Position numbers and translations under genes: made by a program | Source: Daucus carota subsp. sativus | Taxonomy: Eukaryota > Streptophyta > Magnoliopsida > Apiales > Apiaceae | Length of the DNA stretch: 64,000 nt | Assembly (NCBI RefSeq): GCF_001625215.2 | Contig: NC_030384.2 | Span: 44,984,390 to 45,048,389 of the forward strand | Direction of reading: 5' to 3' | The notes under the pieces: generated by a model | The model's input: only the letters and a program-made list of their open reading frames with translations | The model's database searches: none | Told to the model about the DNA's origin: nothing | Shown here: positions 21,391-33,560 of the stretch, one piece after another | How positions within the stretch are numbered: position 1 is the stretch's first letter | Layout of the letters: every line of letters begins with the position of its first letter

Positions 21391-24248
21391 GCGCATGAAT
21401 AAACGAGAAAGCAAGCCTCTGAGTGCTTTATTGTACTTTGTTTATGTTTGTACTTGGGATATTTTAAGTTTAACAAAACACTGACTTATCATATAGACTA
21501 GACGGGGCACAGCTCGATTCGTATTTCCCCTTTCTTGTTTAGACTTTGGAGTGGTAAATTAAGTAACGGATTTTTCGGACACCCTCATCATTTTTTGTTA
21601 AATTTTTTTTTTAATTTCAATTTTGTTATAATAATACTCTCACGTATATAAAGTATACTTGTTAATACACAATATGAGTGACCCGCTTAATATCGTCCAA
21701 TACTAATTGAGACCTGAGAATTGAGATATCTAAGAAAATTGTTACAAGAATTTATATTTGTAAGTGAATAGGAAGTTGCTGTAAATGTAATGCTTAGAAA
21801 AATTAACTGGTATAATATTTATATCATAATATATTAATATATTAAAAAAATTGTTATAATATTTTAGTTATTATTGTTTAGATGTTATATATATAATTCA
21901 AAATAAAAAATATCATGAAATCGTTTTTTTCTGTTTATTGGGATATTAATAGTTGGATTGATCTAGTTTCTGGTAGATTAATAAAGAGATGAAATGTGAT
22001 AGTAGTCCTGTACTGTGTTTCCAAATTTTATAATTTTTTTAGCTAGGCTGATCTAATTTTTACCGAATTTTGTAATTTTATCTCAGTCAAGTTTTTTTAA
22101 AAAATGTTAGCTTCTGTTTGATATTATTCTTTCAAATAAGAATATATTATTATCAAAAAAGTTATGAAAAATTGTTTGATAAGTTTAAAAATAATATTTT
22201 TGAATTATGATTTTAACTAAGAAAAAGGAGGTCCCCTTACACTATTTGTAAAAGATATTGCATTAATTTTATATTTCATCTAATATTTTACAGATCTAAT
22301 TTAGTCAATAATCGTTGAAAATAATAATGAGTTGGAGAAAAAGCATGCTTCAAACAATTTTCTAGCAACACTTGAAAATTTTAAAATTATTTTCACCATC
22401 ATTTATTATATTTCAGAGCCCTTTGGTCATCATCTATATTATTTTTATAAATAAATATTTTGGTTTTATTTCTCATTTTAATCTCTCTCTTTTTTCCCAA
22501 TTTATCATGCAATATTAATAAGTAGTACATATAAACAATATTATGAAAGTTCTGGTTCTTCGTTATATCACAAAATACTAAAATACCAGAAGTCTAACTA
22601 TTATTATTATTATTTGTAAAATTGCATAAACAATATTATGAAAGGTCCGGTTCTTCGTTATATCACAAAATAGTAAAATATCAGAAGCCTAACTATTACT
22701 GTTATTTGTAAAATTGCATAGTGGTTTCTTGGAGTTGCTCATCCAAAACGCACCAAACGCGTCCCGGTCGAGAAATTGAATAATGAAGGATTAATTAATC
22801 AAATCATGATTAATCGGATGATTAATTGAATAATTAGATATTTAATCAGTTCGTTGGATTATGAAACAAGAATTAAATGCTAATTTATCGTGATTAATCA
22901 TCGACTTCTAGAACACAACAGATTTATTAAATTCGTTAAGTTTGTTTTAACATTGCGGTGTGAATAGACTACAAATATATTAATAATCATTTAGAAGGTA
23001 TAGTCTAAATATATTAATCTCTTCTTTATGTACTTCTTGGTATACATTTTAAGACATCTCATAAAATACAGTTTCATATTTTTTTTTTCAATGAATAAAA
23101 GTTTGACGTTTAAACTTTTATTAAAAAAAGATAATTAGAAAAAGTTTAAGAAATTATATTTTATAAAAATTTCAAAATGTATGCAAATAATGAACCTAAA
23201 CAACTGGACTGGAAGCAAATTTTACTGTGTCAGACGAGTTCATATTATTTTAAGGTGCATTTCGTGTAATTTTCATATACATTTGTTTTTTTTTTTAGAA
23301 GATTTGTGATCCGTTATCGTTATTTTTAAAATAACATTTTTTCATCGCATTCAATAAATTCATTTACCTTATTCACTTTGTTAGAACGGTGAGGTGTGAA
23401 TAGACAACAATTATATTAATAATCATTTATTGTGCCTCAGGCTCAGGGCATAATATATTAATAAACAATTTACTGTGCTGGAGGCCATAGCCTAGATTTA
23501 TTAATCCTCTCGAGTGTGCTTTCATGTTTTGTATGCTTAAAGTTAAAACTTATATCTTGAAGTTATAATGCTATATATTATTTAATAACATATATTGAAT
23601 CTTTATATTTACACATAAGTATATATAAATTTGTAAATATATTTGTTTATACTCATTTATTTAAAAATATATTTATAACATATATTTTTTGTCTATATAA
23701 AATAAAAATATTTAATTTATCATGTATTTGCGTATCTGTGTATCAAGAATCCAAACACCTGCATCAAACTGACTTTATACCCATGCGTTATCTTAAATGT
23801 AAGAAAGGTTCATTATCAGCAAACAGTAACAGTTGTTGTAATACGTAATTTACTTGGACAAAGTGCTTTGAATTGCTTCAAAGCGATTCGGAATGAACCT
23901 TTATGTAATCCTTGCTTGTGCGATGACTTATATATAAACCACACACACATTGCCAATAAGTTTGCTTGCCAAGTCACTCCAACTAATAGATAAGACACTT
24001 CGAAAATAAATAACTAAAATGATTTGTAGCGAATGCACTTTTGACTATATAGCTAACAAGGATAAGGACGACAATAAATTTAATCGACATCTGACAATGA
24101 ACCTTTTCCAGTTTTTTTTAATTTATCTGCTACACTCGATACCCTCCCGACGAAGTCTGTAGTAGTAGTATTAATTAGAAATACGGGTCTAAATAATCCA
24201 GGCCGGCTGACAGGGAAAGGCAGGGCAGAGCTACTCATCACATGACTA
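21391..24248. other. Gene-free AT-rich intergenic region
   Basis: This begins with the SUVH promoter and then becomes AT-rich sequence with short internal duplications. One related pair, about 22930-23040 and 23375-23520, shares 'ggtgtgaatagacaacaa.tatattaataatcattta'. No gene is supported. Confidence 0.6.
22531..22720. repeat. Two-copy tandem duplication, about 95 bp per copy
   Basis: Copies at 22531-22625 and 22626-22720 share 'ataaacaatattatgaaag' and 'gttcttcgttatatcacaaa'. Both end 'tatttgtaaaattgcat'. They differ by a few substitutions and by the length of an ATT run. Confidence 0.9.
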
Positions 24249-24498
24249 AGGGGCTGTTTGGACGAGCTTAAAATAATTGTTTCTTACTTAAAATAAAAAA
24301 GTAGAGTAGAAGTTAAAAACAAGTTAAGACTTATAAGTGGTTAAAGTGTTTGAGAAATAAGCAGAAGCCCTGAAACAAAAGCTAGCACTCCTAGCTTTTT
24401 ATAAGTGCTTCTTCACTTTTTACACAAACGCTACGAAATAAGTGCTTCTAACTTATAAACCAGAAGCTCGGCTTAAAAGCCGGAAACAAACACCCCCT
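24249..24498. mobile_element. hAT-like MITE, about 250 bp
   Basis: The left end is AGGGGCTGTTTGGACGAGCTTAAA. The right end in reverse complement is AGGGGGTGTTTGTTTCCGGCTTTTAAGC. These are imperfect inverted repeats of the common plant hAT MITE type. The interior is rich in 'ataagtgcttct'. An identical 8-bp target duplication is not visible. Confidence 0.65.
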
Positions 24499-24510
24499 AA
24501 ATCTTAATAT

Positions 24511-25513
24511 ATACCCCCTTTGGCTTTCTCGTTTCTTTACCGTTGGGATGTCCCTCTCAATTCTTTACGTCACTGTAAGGACATTTCTAACTGTGATCCA
24601 AAAATTTAAATTTAAAGCAATTTTGGTCCAAACCAGCCCAACCGTGGATTAAAAAGTGATCAAAATTTGGATCAATGAATAGTACTTGTCCAGATTTGGA
24701 TCACTGTCCAAATTTGGATCACTATCCAAATCTTTTTAACATTAAAATATTATTACTTTTATTATTTGATGATTTTGTTAATGTCATTAAAAATAGATTA
24801 ATTAAGATTAGAATATAAATAAAACAACGATTAATTACAATTTAAAATTTCAAAATAAATAAAATTTACATAAAATTTCAACAATTTAACAATCGCTACA
24901 GGAAAAATCAAAGACAAATATTGTTCATCTTGGACTTCGAAATGCACTAATTGAGCATTTGCGGAAAAAATATACTTTCTAAGAATTAGTATTTTAATGT
25001 AATATTTTAATATTTTTAATTTATTTTTATGTGCCGTTTTAACTTTTTCGAATTATTTTGTAATATTTTATCTTTGTCTATTCGTTAATTATATTATTAC
25101 AATTAATGATGAAATTAGTTAATCATTTTTAAAAATATTTAAAATTAAAGTATATGAATATTATAAGGATGGATGAATTTGGATCTATATTTGGATCACA
25201 TGGTTGGAATAGGATTTAAATCCCGCCCCAAATTTGGATCATTTGGTGATCCAAATTTGGATCTATGGTTGGAGTTGGCCTAAATAGTAAGTTTTTTCCA
25301 TCATTACACCCACTATCTTCCCCTACTATCTCATATTTAACAATAAAAACTACTATTACACCCACTACTTTCCTCCACTATCTCAAATCTATTATTAAAT
25401 ATTGATAGGTCCCACCACTTTACCCACTTTTCATATAACTTTACTCATTTTTTATACATTGTCTTGGTCTGTGTGTCCCCTGAAATGTAAATAATTAAGG
25501 GGGACGGAGGGAG
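24511..25513. mobile_element. Stowaway/mariner-like MITE, split by a nested insertion
   Basis: The right end is the standard GGGGGACGGAGGGAG followed by TA at 25514-25515. The left part (24511-24578) contains 'ccctctcaattctttacgt', and the sequence resumes after 25283 with 'tagtaagttttttccatca'. Inside, 'attacacccacta(t)cttcc' is repeated. The left terminus is degraded ('taccccctttggc'), so the exact start is uncertain. The element is interrupted by the Tourist-like MITE at 24579-25280. Confidence 0.6.
24579..25280. mobile_element. Tourist/Harbinger-like MITE, 702 bp, nested
   Basis: The left end is GGACATTTCTAACTGTGATCC. The right end in reverse complement is GGCCAACTCCAACCATAGATCC. Both sides carry TAA (24576-24578 and 25281-25283), the 3-bp target duplication of PIF/Harbinger elements. 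'ccaaatttggatcac' recurs in both subterminal regions. No transposase is present. Confidence 0.8.
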
Positions 25514-26477
25514 TATATTTATTCAGTTTTTTATTAGATTGAACATAAATAGCTAAAAAAATGTACAAAAAACGTGTGAAAAGATAAAATAAATCGATAA
25601 ATTGCCAAATATTTTTAACATTTATATCTTAAAATGTGGATGAAAATATTTGGTGATTATTTTTTATATTATTAGATATGCTATTATAAAAGAATTCTGA
25701 AATGTAAGAAATTAATAATGAAAATTTTAACAGAACTAGATGACATAATTAACATATAAACATTATATATATATATATATATATATATTTATACATATAA
25801 TATGACTTCTAAATTTTAATGTTATTTTTAAAGTCTAGATAAGGATTTCGTGATCGAGATATAATATACAATAATTTTTTTTTCAAGTATCACATTACTT
25901 TATTTTGAATACGTGTTAACAATCAATTATCATGTTATAACAGAGCGTAATAATATCATAAATTATTTTGAATATGAAAATTAACTGAAGACGAATATAA
26001 TTATATTCGTAAAATCAAGTTGCTGTATAGAAAAAAAATCTAAAATGAGCATGTGTGTCATATATCATATCATATCGAAGATCAATAATTTATTTAACAA
26101 ATATGAATGACTTATATTAAGACATATCATAATGTATCATAATGTTGAGTGAGGTAGAAATGGATGATCGTTCAATAGTTACACAGACGTGGATAGATAG
26201 AAATGAGGATGAGTATCTTCAAAAATAAAGAAAGAAATAAAATTAACACTAGTGGGCTCCACATTACATGTTGACACATTCAAGGAACAAATCCGCAGTT
26301 CCTAAAACCCCTCAATGCAAGTGCAAGAAGCAGCATACGTGAAAGCAAAGTATATATGTGAAAAAACACACACACAAACATCAACAACAATAACACAGAG
26401 ACGAGTCATCATCTTCTTCTTACAGTAACACTTTGTAGTTTACACAACTGCCCCCATCACTCCATTACATCATCACC
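25514..26477. other. AT-rich upstream region of the arabinofuranosidase gene
   Basis: This contains a (TA)n tract at 25763-25788 and no ORF of interest. The last few hundred bases serve as promoter for the downstream gene. Confidence 0.5.
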
Positions 26478-26487
26478 TATATATAGA
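26478..26487 (+). promoter_or_regulatory. Candidate TATA box of the arabinofuranosidase gene
   Basis: The word CTATATATAG lies about 40-80 bp upstream of the pyrimidine-rich start of the probable leader exon. That exon ends TTTCTGAG|GTAATT at 26629. Distance and composition fit a plant TATA box; the transcription start itself is not known. Confidence 0.5.
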
Positions 26488-26819
26488 GCCCATATTCCAC
26501 CGCTTTTAAACATGCCCTTCTGACCCCTTCTCTGTATATTCATATTTCTTATCATTATCTTTATTTATCTCTCTCAGAGACACACATACTAAATTGGGGT
26601 TTTGGAGAGTTGGCTACTTGGTTTCTGAGGTAATTTCTTGATAACAGAACTTGGGTTTATCTGTGTGTTTGGATTCTTTACTTTTATTATTGATTGCTAT
26701 TCTGTTTCTGAGATTTTGGGTTTTTATGGCATTTTTGTACTTTGTTTTTGTCTTGTTCTATGGAGTTTCTTATGATACTATCATGTGAGTCTGTGACCGG
26801 GTGAGGTAATTTTTAAAAA

Positions 26820-26912
26820 GTCTCTCTCTCTCTCTCTCTCTCCTCTCCCTCTTCCCCTCTCTCCCTCCCGCCCTCCCTCCCTCCCTCCCTCTCTCTCTCT
26901 CTCTCTCCCCTC
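26820..26912. repeat. Composite (CT)n / (CCCT)n microsatellite
   Basis: This is a long pyrimidine tract of CT dinucleotides interrupted by CCCTCC and CCCTCCCT blocks, followed by (CA)n at 26924-26937. It lies in the probable leader intron of the arabinofuranosidase gene. Confidence 0.9.
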
Positions 26913-27182
26913 CACTCTCTCAAACACACACACACACGGAGACAGAAAATTGTATATCTTAATATGATATATTTCTTGTAACTTATTGTTTGGCATCAAA
27001 CTCAACTGGTCCAACTTGGTAAAACTATATCATCGTCTCCATAATTCTGATGATTTAGGTGGTTGTTTTCTGTTCTTGCTTTACTACTTTTCTGATAGTT
27101 GATCATAGTGGAACTCAAATGACCTTGATTCTTTTTGCCTATATAAGCCTGTGCTGCCACTGAATGCTGTGAGGAGGAAGAA

Positions 27183-30100
27183 ATGGGTTCCAGCAGCGGC
27201 TCCTCTTTCACCGTTCTACTTTGCACTCTTATTGGATTGTGCGCTTTGAATCAATGTTGCGGGGTTGGCTTAGAGGCAAACGTGACTGCACAATTATTTG
27301 TAAATGCTTCTAAGGTATCTGCGAGGCAGATACCACAAAGTCTCTTTGGTGTATTCTTTGAGGTACTTTTTTTACACACTAACAAGTTCTCCTATCCCCT
27401 GCATTTTATTTTGTTGTTCAAGAGGTTCCTAAAGATATCGTATTTCTGGGTACCATTAATCAGATGTCCTCTTATATATACATATTCGTCAACATGCTCT
27501 TGTCATTCCATCCTTATAAGACCTCTGTTAGGATGCATCATTGTAAACCAGATAGCTACCCACCCAATATTTATTGCAGTTATTAAGGTTAGATCTTATC
27601 CTATAAATGGATTATTAAAATTGTTATTAATATGATCCTTTCAAGGCCTCTTGCTAACACCTTAAGATTGTGTGTGGGCTGGTTACTCTTAGCGAAGAAG
27701 GCTTTTGGCTTTTTGTATGGAATTGCTACCTTTTTTTTCGTATATGCACTACTAAATGGAATATATATGTTTCTACGTAATTGTGCTTTCACATGTTGGC
27801 CTTCCACAGTGTTAGTTTTTGAAAATGGCATTCCCCTGTTTTTTCTTGCAGGAGATCAATCATGCTGGGGAGGGCGGCCTGTGGGCAGAGCTTGTAAGCA
27901 ATAGAGGTATCACCAGATTCTCTTGACCAAATTCAAATTTATCAAACGCACTGCATCTTACGGCTGTTTCTCTGGTTACTTATTGGTTTCAAAATTATCT
28001 TGTGTGAGGAAGCATTACACAATTTGATTAAGTTAGTTGCTTAAAGGTGTCTATCCTTGACAACAAAAATATATTCCCTGAATCAGGTTTGATTCGCTAT
28101 CACCAAATATAAAGCCAAACTACATATTTTTTTGTGAATGATCATGTTGAGGAACCCCAACATTAATACCATACCTCCTAGTAAATCCTGTTTGGACAAA
28201 CATCATAGCAGGCAGATAACTTTAATAATGAACTACACATTACATGTATCTATATGGTCAGGTTCACATTTTTGCACAATTATTTGTTCTATGCTTTAGT
28301 ATTATCACATATTATGCAGCTCTTTCTCATTTTCCCATTAATGTCCTGGAGAAATCATTAGCAGTTAAAGTTAAAATTTATTTCAGACTTCAGAAATATA
28401 CTTCCAGTACTTCGTATATCTATACATATTGTGATTAATTTAAAGTTGGATCATACTAATAGAATCTGGATCACAGGTTTTGAAGCTGGGGGCCAAAACA
28501 TCCCCTCAAATATTGATCCTTGGTCTAAAATTGGGGATGATTCATCTGTTATTCTATCAACAGATCGCTCATCATGTTTTGATCGTAATAAAATTGCACT
28601 TCATATGGAGGTACTTTGTGACAGCGAAGGTCCTAAAATCTGTCCTACTGGTGGAGTTGGTATATATAATCCAGGATTCTGGGGGATGGTAATTCCTTAA
28701 TCTTGACAGTGAGTTTTGTTTGGCATATTAGTAAACGTCAATGGGGTATCTTGAGTCCCTTCTGTCTTTGGAAATATGGGTTAAACCATGTCTTACTTAT
28801 TTCAATCGAGCCTTTCGTATACTGGTTTTATTTTCAATTGTTATATGAGCAGAACCATCTTTTTGAGACATGTTAATGAATTCTTAACTGATTCCAAGTA
28901 TGCATCGTACTACATTTAGCAAGGACCAACCTTTGATTCTTTGTGATGTGTTCTTACAAGTCACTGCAATTTTTCTATGTGAACTGACTAAATTCTTTGC
29001 CATTCTAAATTTCTGACCCTTTTATCATGCAGAATATTGAAGAAGGGAAGAACTATAAACTGGTTCTGCATGTCCGTTCCTTGAATGCAATTAATGTATC
29101 TGCATCTCTAACCGACTCAACTGGATCACAGACACTGGCTTCAGCTAAAATTTTGTGCGTACATAATCATTTCAAATGGTTTTGCATATCCAAGAATGAT
29201 ATAAACTCTAGCATAGGACTAAGTTGCTATTTTTTGCAGAGCTTCTGATGTCTCAAATTGGACAAAGTTGGAGGTATTATTAGAAGCAAAAGCAACGAAT
29301 CATAATTCAAGATTGCAGTTGACAACCACCCAGAAAGGAGTTATATGGTTTGATCAAGTGTCATTAATGCCATTGGACACATACAAGGTATGTGATCATT
29401 TAAATAAATACCATCCAATTAATGGTCACAGAAAGTTATATCACACTAAAAGGCCTTATATAATAATATTTGACAACCCTTTTTTCTGCACAGGGACATG
29501 GTTTCCGAAATGATCTTTTCAAAATGGTAGCAGACATGAAACCAGGTTTTATCAGATTTCCAGGTGATTATACATTTTACATGATCTGCCTTTTCATGTT
29601 TTCTTTGACATTTCCTTGCCGTTTCGTGTTTTCTGTAGAATGTAATGCGAGCATTTGCATATAGACTGTGTATAAATTTCAATTTGCATTCCTTCAGGTG
29701 GTTGTTTCGTGGAAGGTGAATGGTTAAGAAATGCTTTTCGCTGGAAAGATACTGTAGGTCCATGGGCAGAGAGGCCTGGACACTTTGGTGATGTTTGGAA
29801 CTATTGGACTGATGATGGACTTGGGCACTTGGAGTTCTTTCAGGTTCCATCATATTACCTTTGGTTAATGCCTAATGTTAGTTGGTTGAAAAATATATTC
29901 GCCTGGGGTCAATTTTTATAATATATATTTTTTGTAGCTGGCTGAAGACTTGGGTGCTGAACCAATATGGGTATTTAACAATGGTAGTTTGCATATTCTT
30001 TCACCATTAAAAAAGTATATCTTAATGTGTAAACTGTGTTTGTATTTCTCCTTCATTTATGGTGCCTTTATCAATCCACAGGAATTAGCCATCAGGACGA

Positions 30101-33100
30101 AGTTGAGACATCCAACATTTCACCTTTTATTCAAGTAAGTCTCCTGCCTCTGCCTGATCCATCCAAGTTCCAGCAAACTTTAACTAGATGCTTTATTGCT
30201 TTATACTTCAGTAAATTAGTGCGATCCATAAAGGATGTGGACTTACAACTTCATACAGACTCCGTGTAATTAGTCTGATTTACAATAGTTGACTACAGTC
30301 CTTGTCCTAATCTTTAATTAAGGTGGTATGATTAAACTATCTTGTATTAGTATCATGTTTCTGTTTTATACATCTTTGACCACATAGACAGAAAATAAAC
30401 TTATCATTATAGTAATCGAGTTAGAACTATTGAAACAACTCAATATTTTGCAAACTTTAATTAGTCCTTGTGGTGGTAATGACAACATATGTTGTCAGGA
30501 AATACTTGATGGTCTTGAGTTTGCTAAAGGTGATGCGAGTACAACCTGGGGTTCTGTCCGAGCTGCAATGGGACATCCAGCACCTTTTGACTTGAAATAT
30601 GTTGCTATCGGAAATGAGGACTGTGGCAAGAAGTACTACCGTGGTATGCTTTTTGTTTCATGCATTGCATTTTTTTTGAACTTTTGACTTAAAGATTATT
30701 ATAACGTTGACATTTTGTGTACGCCTTTTTTCCCCATATTATGTTGAATGGTATCCTAGCAGTAAAAATCTGAATGGTGAAACTTAGCAATTCAATCCAC
30801 AGAAAACATATTTTTTACAAATGGGATGCAAGATATATATGTGTGATCGAGGGGTTTTCTTTATCTTCTTGTCAGGAAATTACCTCAAGTTTTACAATGC
30901 CATTAAACTAGCTTATCCCGACATTAAAATGATCTCCAACTGTGACGGATCTTCTACGAAATTGGATCATCCAGCTGATATGTATGATTATCATGTGAGA
31001 TTTTTACCTCGCAATAGTTTCCTATGTTTACTACATTGATAGTGCCATCATATTGAGCCACTGGTATGTTGACCCACTTGTTGAATGTATGTTTAATAAC
31101 ACTAATATGTTCCTGTTGGATCCTGTGATCAGATTTATAGTGATGCAAACAATGTGTTTTCACGGGCTAATGCTTTTGATCATTCATCACGGAGCGGCCC
31201 AAAGGTAATAATGCATACGTGTTTATGATTTGCAGTTGGGTGCCTATGTTGCTTGCTTTCTAAATTCTGTGTCATAAAACTTTGCATCTGAAGCATCTTT
31301 GTCAATATATGATTGCAGGCATTTGTGAGTGAGTATGCTGTGACCGGAAAAGATGCTGGACAAGGAAGTTTGTTGGCATCACTGGCAGAAGCTGGATTCC
31401 TTATTGGGATTGAGAAGAACAGGTTTTTGGATACCAACTTCATTCTGTGCTTTGCAATTTTATATGATAAAATTTATTATAATATAACCCTCCTTAATGC
31501 TTAACATTATAAGAGTTCTGGAAATAGTAACACATATAGTTTCTTTTTCTGTGTACTTTCCAAAACTTGGGAATTGGAATATATAGATTAAATTAAGATG
31601 CTAATATAACTTAAAATTTCATATAGTCTCCCGGAAAAGTGAGCTGCTTATATGTTAAACTAATACATGGCCTGGATATATCTACACATATAATCAACTC
31701 AACCAATTCGGACTATGTCTCATGCAAGCTGCCTGCCGAACACGAGTTTTTAAGCAGACACATTTAAATAAAAAAAACAATAATAAAAAACTCAGAGGCG
31801 CTATTAGAAAAACTCAAAGGTGCCCACCTTAGTGTATCCCATACCATGACGAGGAGTGATTTTCTGATCCTGGTTTATTTCTTCATACCGAAGCTAACTA
31901 ATCATGTCATCTGACGAATCTTTTTGATATGACCTTCAAGAGGATTAAATTTGTTAAGCTGATTACATTCATATTATATTCTTTCCTGATACTTGGATCT
32001 TCAGTTTGCAGCACCATTGTAGATTCTTAAATCTTGAATTTCAATAAGCTTTAGTTTTTTTTACTGAGTATTTCGGTACTGGGTCTGCCATTGCAGTGAT
32101 GTTGTTGAAATGGCAAGCTATGCTCCCCTGTTTGTCAATGTCAATGATAGGAGGTACACTTTGCTTCTTGTTCAGCAAAAACATATTATGTATCAAGTAA
32201 TATAGTTAAGTTTCATGGTCATTCTAATAATTAAAGTATTTTATGAAGGTGGAATCCGGATGCTATCGTCTTTAATTCCGCACAAGCCTATGGAACTCCT
32301 AGTTACTGGATGCAACATTTTTTTAAAGAGTCAAATGGCGCAACCCTTCTAAATTCGACACTCCGATCTGATTCATCAGCTTCACTCATAGCTTCTGCAA
32401 TCATCTGGAAAAACACGGAGGATGACAAACACTACTTAAGATTAAAGGTATTTGCATTTTACATTTTGTCAGTACCCTTCTGCAAACATTCCATGTTGAT
32501 TGAGATCAGACCTGATCATCTAAAATTTTCATTTTTCATTAATATCATGACAGAGCAATCTGACTTTAGTCCAGGTTGTTTGTTGTATCGGTCTTTGTAA
32601 ATAACAGACCTAAGAATCCGGAGCTGACAAAAGTTTTTGATATTACATCTGCTTATAATGCCTTACTATCAACTCCACTTTGTTCTTTTCCAGCTTGTGA
32701 ACTTTGGAAACAGTCCAGTGAACCTAAAGATTTCAGTCCAGGGGCTCGATCTAAATTCAAAGTCAGCAGCTAGTTCTAAAAAGACTGTACTCACCTCTAC
32801 TAATTTGATGGACGAGAATTCATTTGCTCAACCAAATAAGGTTCCTAAAAGTCCTTTCATATCGTATATTCATATTGCTAATCACCATTACACACAGTTA
32901 ACATTATCAGTTAAATATGTAATCTGTGAAGTGTAATTCTTTTAAATTTCTATTTGCTCAGGTGGCACCTGTAAAACTAGACCTGGAGAATGCAGACAGG
33001 AACATGGATGTTGTTCTCTCCCCACATTCATTTACCTCAATTGATTTGTTAACGGCATCTACTATATCTCCATGGACCGAAGGAGATGATTCTTTCTACA

Positions 33101-33114
33101 GATCATCAATATAA
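27183..33114 (+). CDS. ASD1: Alpha-L-arabinofuranosidase, GH51 family, secreted
   Basis: This cell-wall enzyme removes arabinofuranosyl residues from arabinan and arabinoxylan. Seventeen exons join in phase: 27183-27362, 27852-27906, 28477-28688, 29033-29154, 29240-29387, 29494-29563, 29698-29843, 29938-29983, 30082-30134, 30499-30643, 30876-30994, 31133-31204, 31319-31422, 32097-32153, 32249-32447, 32694-32840 and 32962-33114. The product is 675 residues, as expected for plant ASD proteins (about 678). A hydrophobic signal peptide spans residues 1 to about 28. FIRFPGGCFVEG marks the barrel. The acid/base Glu is about residue 384 (AIGNEDCG) and the nucleophile Glu about 461 (FVSEYAV). The C-terminal beta domain (LRLK...LVNFGNSP) is complete. 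No disabling change is seen. ASD1 or ASD2 orthology is not resolved. Confidence 0.97.
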
Positions 33115-33171
33115 GAATATACATTACTGTAACTGTTCTTCGCTGTAACTATTTATTTATGCTCCAATATC

Positions 33172-33177
33172 AATAAA
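33172..33177 (+). terminator. AATAAA polyadenylation signal of the arabinofuranosidase gene
   Basis: The canonical hexamer lies 58 bp after the stop codon at 33114, in a T-rich context. The next gene starts about 380 bp further on the same strand, so 3'-end formation must happen in this gap. Confidence 0.55.
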
Positions 33178-33560
33178 GTAAATTAATCATATTCCGCGAA
33201 AAATCTTGTTCATCAGGCTTCACATCACACAATTTGTTCGAAAATCACAATTTCAAATTTTAAGCAACACTGAACCAAAAGATCTATTGTAAAATAATTC
33301 TTAGAATTCTAATTAAGCATTATATTATACCATGTTACCATGTAGGCATGTCTTTTAGCAGGACTTAAAGAGTTAAAGTATTCAACAGAGGGCAGTAAAG
33401 TCAAAATAACAAACTATACCTCATATTTTACAACATCTTGTTAACTCCGGGTATGTTTCAGCAAAAGGTCAACAACACTAGAAAGTGAAACACTCAAAAA
33501 TCAAAGAGAATAAATTAAACAAGTTCATCTCTTGAGTGTGCAAAATTGAAAGAGAGCGAA

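Noticed and set aside
22735-22920. Cluster of ATTAATC palindromic words as a possible regulatory array or origin
   Set aside because: Simple AT-rich degeneracy with irregular spacing; no second line of evidence.
26781-27014. Minus-strand frame rich in Arg-Glu over the CT microsatellite
   Set aside because: It is simply the translation of (CT)n; the same applies to the frames near 58404-58622 and 59085-59282.
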